Part shown: in pieces, positions 13,656-17,469 of the stretch
Layout of the letters: every line of letters begins with the position of its first letter
Numbering within the stretch: position 1 is the stretch's first letter
Source: Candidatus Gastranaerophilales bacterium
GTDB lineage: Bacteria > Cyanobacteriota > Vampirovibrionia > Gastranaerophilales > Gastranaerophilaceae
Reading direction: 5' to 3'
Length of the DNA stretch: 17,469 bases
NCBI GenBank assembly: GCA_910587245.1
Contig: CAJULX010000035.1
Location: 1 to 17,469 of the forward strand
Translations under genes and position numbers: made by a program
The notes under the pieces: model-generated
Databases searched by the model: none
The model's input: the letters and a program-made list of their open reading frames with translations, nothing else
Told to the model about the DNA's origin: nothing

Positions 13656-14372
13656 TTACTCCTCTAAGACACCAAAGGGTGTCAGCTTGTAGCCCACATT
13701 TGTCACCGTGTGCAAATACTTAGGCTTTCTTGTATCGGTTTCAATTTTTTGTCTTAAGCCGCCCATATGAACCCTAACCATACGAACATCTTCATTGCTG
13801 TCATATCCCCACACTTCATCAAGAAGAGTGGCAAGTGTCACTGCTTTGTTTAAATGCTGCAAGAGACAGTATAAAATTTCAAACTCTGTAGGGGTGAGTT
13901 TTACTTTTTTATCCAGAACGACAGCTTCAAGAGAATCCGGCAGAATTTCGATATCACCTGCTCTTAAAACCTCTTTCGGGTTTTGAATATCGCTTTCATC
14001 ATTTCTTCTGAGCAGCGCTCTTATTCTAAGCAAAACTTCCTGAATATCAAAAGGTTTTACAAGGTAATCGTCCGCGCCGACATTGAAACCTTCCGTTTTA
14101 TCATCTATTGCACCTTTTGCCGTGAGCATTAATATAGGCACTTTTGGCTTTACAAGGCGGATATTTTTACAAACATCATACCCGTTCATTTTCGGCATCA
14201 TAACATCAAGCAAAATCAGGTCGTAATTATTTTGAACAGCTTTTTTCAAGCCTTCTTCACCATCGTTTGCGGAATCCACCATATAGCCTGATGACTTTAT
14301 ATCGTATACAAGAAGCTCTCTTATATCCTTGTCATCATCAACTATTAATAAACGTCTGTTTGTATTTGCCAT
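13656..14372 (-). CDS. OmpR-family response regulator, RpaA-like
   Basis: 238 aa. Receiver domain 7-120 with acidic pocket D12-D14, phospho-acceptor D56 in LILLDVMMP, the Thr of LMLTAKG and Lys of LVKPFD; winged-helix DNA-binding domain about 135-233 with VKLTPTEFEILYCLLQ, LLDEVWGYD and RVHMGGLRQKIE. The stretch EGF-x-VGADDYL-x-KPF and the EFEILYCLLQ/EVWGYD/YLHTVTNVGY blocks resemble cyanobacterial RpaA, the clock-output regulator, more than E. coli OmpR or RpaB (comparison from memory). AGAGG nine bases before the ATG supports the start. It lies 13 bases after the SPFH gene and 12 before its kinase. No kai genes are present, so clock output is not implied. Confidence 0.93.
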   Translation of the reverse strand: MANTNRRLLIVDDDKDIRELLVYDIKSSGYMVDSANDGEEGLKKAVQNNYDLILLDVMMPKMNGYDVCKNIRLVKPKVPILMLTAKGAIDDKTEGFNVGADDYLVKPFDIQEVLLRIRALLRRNDESDIQNPKEVLRAGDIEILPDSLEAVVLDKKVKLTPTEFEILYCLLQHLNKAVTLATLLDEVWGYDSNEDVRMVRVHMGGLRQKIETDTRKPKYLHTVTNVGYKLTPFGVLEE

Positions 14373-14385
14373 TTAACCTCTTAAA

Positions 14386-15363
14386 TTAGTGTTTTGCGCC
14401 GTCAAACATTTGCTTAATACCATCAACCGAAGATAGTATTCCCGTTGCTTCATACGGCATATAAACAACCTTATTGTCTTTGCCTTCGGTCATTGTTTTT
14501 AGTGTTTCAAGATATTTCATAGCAATTAAATATTTATCAGGAGCACCAGAATTTGAAAGGGCATCGATAACCATTTTAATTGCCTCGGCTTCACCTGCAG
14601 CCTCTTTAATTCTTGCTTCTTTGTTACCCTCTGCAACAAGAACGGCTGCCTGTCTTTCACCTTCAGCTTTATTGATTTGAGATTCTTTTACGCCTTCTGC
14701 TTCAAGAATAGCTGCACGTTTTAAACCTTCGGCTTCAAGAATAGCCGCACGTCTGTCACGCTCTGCTTTCATTTGTTTTTCCATAGCGTTTTGAATTTCT
14801 TTAGGCGGAATAATATCCTGCAATTCAACCCTGTTTATTTTTACACCCCATTTATTTGTAGCTTCATCAAGTATTGTTCTTAACTTTTCATTGATGATAT
14901 CGCGTGATGTAAATGTTGTATCTAAATCCATTTCGCCGATAACGTTCCTTAAAGTTGTCTGGGTTAATTTTTCAATAGCTTCGGGAAGGTTTTCGATTTC
15001 ATAAACAGCGCTTTTGGGTTCTACAATCTGAAAATATAAAAGGGCATTAATTGAAATTGTTACATTGTCTTTTGTAATTACGTTTTGTCTCGGAAAATCA
15101 AAAACACTTTCCCTTAAATCAATTTTTTCAACGGTTGAATACATGGAATAAACTTCACCCATTGCAGTTCTAACGGTTTTTTTAGAATGAACGCCGCGCG
15201 GAGTATCTATAAAAGGAACAATAAATTGAAGCCCAGGGCCTAAAACCCTGTTAAAACGCCCTAATCTTTCAATAATCATAACCTGTGCCTGATTAATGAT
15301 TTTAAAACCCGTTATTGCAAAAACTGCCGCAACAACTATAATTACAAAAAACAAAACTCCCAT
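14386..15363 (-). CDS. SPFH/band 7 protein, paraslipin/QmcA type
   Basis: 325 aa. One N-terminal membrane anchor (about 2-20) is followed by an SPFH domain: V28-MIIERLGRFNRVLGPGL, IDLRESVFDFPRQNVITKDNV, then TQTTLRNVIGEMDLD, WGVKINRVELQDIIPP. A coiled-coil region 195-262 consists of irregular tandem repeats of the AAILEAEG type, also visible as DNA repeats. Such proteins oligomerise into large membrane assemblies and mark ordered membrane domains. The paraslipin/YbbK (QmcA) class is typically encoded next to an NfeD protein, as here (28 bases apart), which supports the assignment. There is no HflK/HflC pair and no protease domain. The start has an AGAGGAG-like site upstream (rich in GAGG on the minus strand). 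Confidence 0.93.
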   Translation of the reverse strand: MGVLFFVIIVVAAVFAITGFKIINQAQVMIIERLGRFNRVLGPGLQFIVPFIDTPRGVHSKKTVRTAMGEVYSMYSTVEKIDLRESVFDFPRQNVITKDNVTISINALLYFQIVEPKSAVYEIENLPEAIEKLTQTTLRNVIGEMDLDTTFTSRDIINEKLRTILDEATNKWGVKINRVELQDIIPPKEIQNAMEKQMKAERDRRAAILEAEGLKRAAILEAEGVKESQINKAEGERQAAVLVAEGNKEARIKEAAGEAEAIKMVIDALSNSGAPDKYLIAMKYLETLKTMTEGKDNKVVYMPYEATGILSSVDGIKQMFDGAKH

Positions 15364-15391
15364 TTATTTACTCCTCTTTAAACTATTTATT

Positions 15392-15832
15392 TTATTCACA
15401 TTTTTCAACAAACATAATCAAGCTTTCATTTTTGATTATTTTTACAATTGAATCACAGGGGATTTCTTCGCCATCGCAGCTTTTTGCCTGCCAAACTTCA
15501 CCGTAAATTTTTATTTCCCCCAGCCCGTTTGTTTCTTTTTTTCCTATGGGCTTAGTGACAATTGCCGTTTGATTAATATATTTTCCGTCAATGCCTGTGC
15601 TTTGCGGTTCTTTGTCGTTTCTTCTCATAAAAGGACGTACGGAAAAATAAAAAACAGGTAAAAATATTACAAAGGCTGCGACCTGCGCACCTGTATTATC
15701 CGGCCATTTATAAGCTGCAATACCTGCGAAAAATGAAGCACCCGCAAGGGTTAAAAAGAATAAAACAGGGGTCATCATTTCAATAAACAAAAATATAAAG
15801 CCTACTATTGCCCACAACTGCCAGATTTGCAT
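15392..15832 (-). CDS. NfeD-like membrane protein
   Basis: 146 aa, short NfeD class without the ClpP-like protease. Three hydrophobic segments (about 5-24, 26-42 and 48-68) are followed by a cytoplasmic OB-fold-like domain (about 80-144) containing TAIVTKPIGKKETNGLGEIKIYGEVWQAKS, a typical NfeD C-terminal pattern. NfeD proteins pair with SPFH proteins and are thought to help assemble or anchor them. It is the first gene of the cluster, with a good promoter 38 bases upstream and AGAGG before the start. Confidence 0.9.
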   Translation of the reverse strand: MQIWQLWAIVGFIFLFIEMMTPVLFFLTLAGASFFAGIAAYKWPDNTGAQVAAFVIFLPVFYFSVRPFMRRNDKEPQSTGIDGKYINQTAIVTKPIGKKETNGLGEIKIYGEVWQAKSCDGEEIPCDSIVKIIKNESLIMFVEKCE

Positions 15833-15859
15833 AGCGTTAAACCTCTTTTAATTATCTCC

Positions 15860-15873
15860 CGATATAAGTATCG
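15860..15873. promoter_or_regulatory. Palindrome over the nfeD promoter start site
   Basis: CGATA, four bases, TATCG. It overlaps the -10 box and predicted transcription start of the nfeD promoter, a position suited to repression. It is short and could be chance. Confidence 0.3.
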
Positions 15874-15898
15874 TAAGGGTTTAAAATAAACATGTCAA
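15870..15898 (-). promoter_or_regulatory. Promoter of the nfeD-SPFH-two-component cluster
   Basis: On the minus strand a perfect TTGACA (15893-15898), 17-base spacer and TACGAT (15870-15875). It is the best sigma70-type promoter in the window, and lies just beyond the terminator of the upstream gene. Confidence 0.7.
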
Positions 15899-15923
15899 CA
15901 GATTATTACTAAATATTTTATAC

Positions 15924-15964
15924 AAATTAATCACCTGATTTTAAATTATACAGGTGATTAATTT
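15924..15964 (-). terminator. Hairpin terminator after the FAD-dependent dehydrogenase gene
   Basis: Arms 15924-15937 and 15951-15964 pair perfectly over 14 bases (CAGGTGATTAATTT and complement) around a 13-base loop. On the minus strand the stem ends in AATTT followed by GTATAAAAT, a poor U tract. It separates this gene from the nfeD promoter. Confidence 0.7.
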
Positions 15965-15988
15965 TAGAATTATTTAGCAACACTATCT

Positions 15989-17365
15989 TTATCTGTTTGC
16001 TATTACTCTTGCGCAGAACACGCCTGAAGCTGAAGCCTGCATCAAACCTCTTGTTACACCTGCACCGTCGCCTATTGTAAATAAGTTTTTAATGCCTTCG
16101 GTTTCAAGTTCATTGGTTAATTTTACCCTTGCGGAGTAGAATTTAACTTCAACACCGTAAAGGAGAGTGTATCTTGAAGCAACACCGGGAGCGATTTTAT
16201 CAAGCGCATAAAGCATTTCTATAATTGACAATAATTGCCTGTATGGCAACACAAGGCTTAAATCACCGGGAGTAGCACATTCAAGTGTTGGTTTTATAAT
16301 ACTTTCTTTAATTCTTTGAGGTGTAGAGCGTTTGCCATCCAGCAGGTCGCCGAATCTTTGAACTAAAACACCGCCTGAGAGCATATTTGCAAGGCTTGCT
16401 ACATGCTGACCGTATTTAATAGGTTCTTTAAAAGGTTCCGTGAATTTTTTAGATACAAGAAGGGCAAAATTTGTATTCGGTGTCTTTTTATTTGCATAGC
16501 TGTGACCGTTTACGGTTTGAATTCCGTTGTAGTTTTCAGAAACCACTTCGCCGTTCGGGTTCATACAGAATGTTCTCACTTCATCCCCGAATGTTGGAGA
16601 ATAGTAAATCAATTTTGATTCATAAAGTCTGGATGTAATGGGTTCCATAACATCAGCGGGTAATTCAACACGGACACCGACATCAACGGCATTATTTACC
16701 ATTGAAATTTTATTTTTTTCAAATTCTTTTGTAAGCCAGTCGGCACCTTCTCTTCCCGGTGCAACCACAACGTAATCCGCCATAATTGTTTTACCGTCGG
16801 AAAGATTTAACCCTTTAATTTCATTATTTTCAACAACAAGGCTGTCTACCGCAACATTGTTTACAATTTCAATTTTATCAGACAGATAATCCTGCATATG
16901 TTTTAAAACATCCAGAGAGCGTTCTGTTCCAAGATGACGCACAGGAGAGTGGACAAGTTTTAATTCTGCAAGCGAAGCGGCACGCTCAATATCCGCAAAT
17001 TCATGCCTGTTAACACCATAAACAACATTTGTTGCGCCATGTTCCAAGTAAATATCATCACAATATTTAATTAAATCTTCAACATCTTTATAAGGCATAT
17101 ATTCGGGTAAATGACCGCCAACTTCAGGGGTTAAGGTTAATTTACCGTCAGAAAACGCACCTGCACCGCCCCAGCCGCACAAAAGACCACAGGTTTTACA
17201 GCTCGGGCAGGTTTTATAACCGTTTCTTAAAAGGCAAGCTCTTTTTTCAATCTTGCTGCCCTTTTCAACCAGAACAATTTTCCAATCGGGTTTTAATTTT
17301 ACAAGCTCAAGAGCTGTAAAAATACCCGCTGGGCCTGCACCGACAATAGCTGCATTATACTTCAT
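15989..17365 (-). CDS. COG2509-type NAD(P)/FAD-dependent dehydrogenase
   Basis: 458 aa. An FAD-binding Rossmann motif (AIVGAGPAGIFTALEL, 6-21) is followed by a cysteine cluster C53-PSC-KTC-GLLC63 (plus C44) running into G64-WGGAGAFSDGKLTL, the hallmark of this family. Later blocks are YVVVAPGREGADWL, a substrate-domain segment RTFCMNPNGEVV, N297 region of the family (NTNFALLVS) and the C-terminal FAD motif LFTIGDGAGVTRGLMQASASG. The family is widespread and called an uncharacterised FAD-dependent dehydrogenase; the four closely spaced cysteines could bind an iron-sulfur cluster or metal, which is an inference. AAGGA upstream of the ATG supports the start. It is transcribed alone, with a terminator downstream. 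Confidence 0.88.
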   Translation of the reverse strand: MKYNAAIVGAGPAGIFTALELVKLKPDWKIVLVEKGSKIEKRACLLRNGYKTCPSCKTCGLLCGWGGAGAFSDGKLTLTPEVGGHLPEYMPYKDVEDLIKYCDDIYLEHGATNVVYGVNRHEFADIERAASLAELKLVHSPVRHLGTERSLDVLKHMQDYLSDKIEIVNNVAVDSLVVENNEIKGLNLSDGKTIMADYVVVAPGREGADWLTKEFEKNKISMVNNAVDVGVRVELPADVMEPITSRLYESKLIYYSPTFGDEVRTFCMNPNGEVVSENYNGIQTVNGHSYANKKTPNTNFALLVSKKFTEPFKEPIKYGQHVASLANMLSGGVLVQRFGDLLDGKRSTPQRIKESIIKPTLECATPGDLSLVLPYRQLLSIIEMLYALDKIAPGVASRYTLLYGVEVKFYSARVKLTNELETEGIKNLFTIGDGAGVTRGLMQASASGVFCARVIANR

Positions 17366-17408
17366 TTTATTTTTCCTTTTTTAAATAATTCGTCAAGTCC
17401 GTTTCTTA

Positions 17409-17427
17409 TTGTACAACAAACATTATA
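17409..17427 (-). promoter_or_regulatory. Possible promoter region of the FAD-dependent dehydrogenase gene
   Basis: A TATAAT on the minus strand (17422-17427) lies 57 bases before the gene, with no good -35 at the right distance. A perfect 8-base palindrome, TTGTACAA (17409-17416), lies just downstream of it. Low-confidence assignment based on position and the -10 match. Confidence 0.3.
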
Positions 17428-17469
17428 AAATTAAATAATTTGAAGTATTTTTGTAGTAAAATTTAATAA

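Noticed and set aside
13656..14372. Evidence for a circadian clock
   Set aside because: The regulator is RpaA-like, but no kaiA, kaiB, kaiC or sasA is in the window and the kinase lacks a KaiB-like domain.
14620..14780. DNA tandem repeat in the SPFH gene
   Set aside because: The repeated GCTTCAAGAATAGC-type units encode the normal AAILEAEG heptad-like repeats of the family's coiled coil, not a separate repeat element.

Overview
The window is AT-rich and gene-dense, with short intergenic gaps, no rRNA or tRNA genes, and no transposase, integrase or CRISPR array. The gene content points, by inference, to a non-photosynthetic relative of cyanobacteria of the Melainabacteria/Vampirovibrionia (Gastranaerophilales) kind. 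The response regulator most resembles cyanobacterial RpaA, ribosome-binding sites are often weak or missing, and two unusual proteins share an N-terminal SFT-x-G-like motif that I associate, from memory only, with that group. No marker gene in the window proves the taxonomy.

Left part (1-4130): a minus-strand protein with a stand-alone RelA/SpoT (p)ppGpp-synthetase-type domain, with a C8 tract in its early codons. Then a minus-strand YraN-family protein, divergent from a plus-strand gatA (amidotransferase subunit A with an intact Lys-Ser-Ser triad), and a small protein with two EF-hands that ends in a clear intrinsic terminator.

Small regulatory module (4113-4648): an 80-aa unknown protein (minus) faces a 51-aa ribbon-helix-helix DNA-binding protein (plus). 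Each promoter carries one arm of a 14-bp inverted repeat at or near its predicted transcription start. The module is bounded by an 18-bp direct repeat (17/18 identical), and the outer copy is the 3' end of rsmD.

Middle (4631-7940): rsmD (minus, TTG start), then on the plus strand a CoA-disulfide-reductase-like flavoprotein and a 433-aa protein ending in a lethal-factor-like (ATLF) zinc metalloprotease domain. The N-terminal half of that protein looks like a degenerate duplicate of its catalytic half. This is the least ordinary protein in the window.

Right part (7957-17365), all minus: nadB-nadC (quinolinate synthesis from aspartate and its conversion to nicotinate mononucleotide; nadA is not here). 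Upstream of these lies a tight cluster, probably one operon, from a good promoter near 15870-15898: nfeD-like, paraslipin/QmcA-like SPFH protein, RpaA-like response regulator, membrane sensor kinase, tadA and a TIGR02757/DUF2400 protein. The arrangement suggests that a membrane-organising pair and a two-component system are expressed together. Last comes a COG2509-type FAD-dependent dehydrogenase with its own hairpin terminator.

No gene-free stretch exceeds 300 bases. The longest gap (3294-3545) holds two hairpins, an HLR1-like direct repeat and possible promoter elements for the EF-hand gene.
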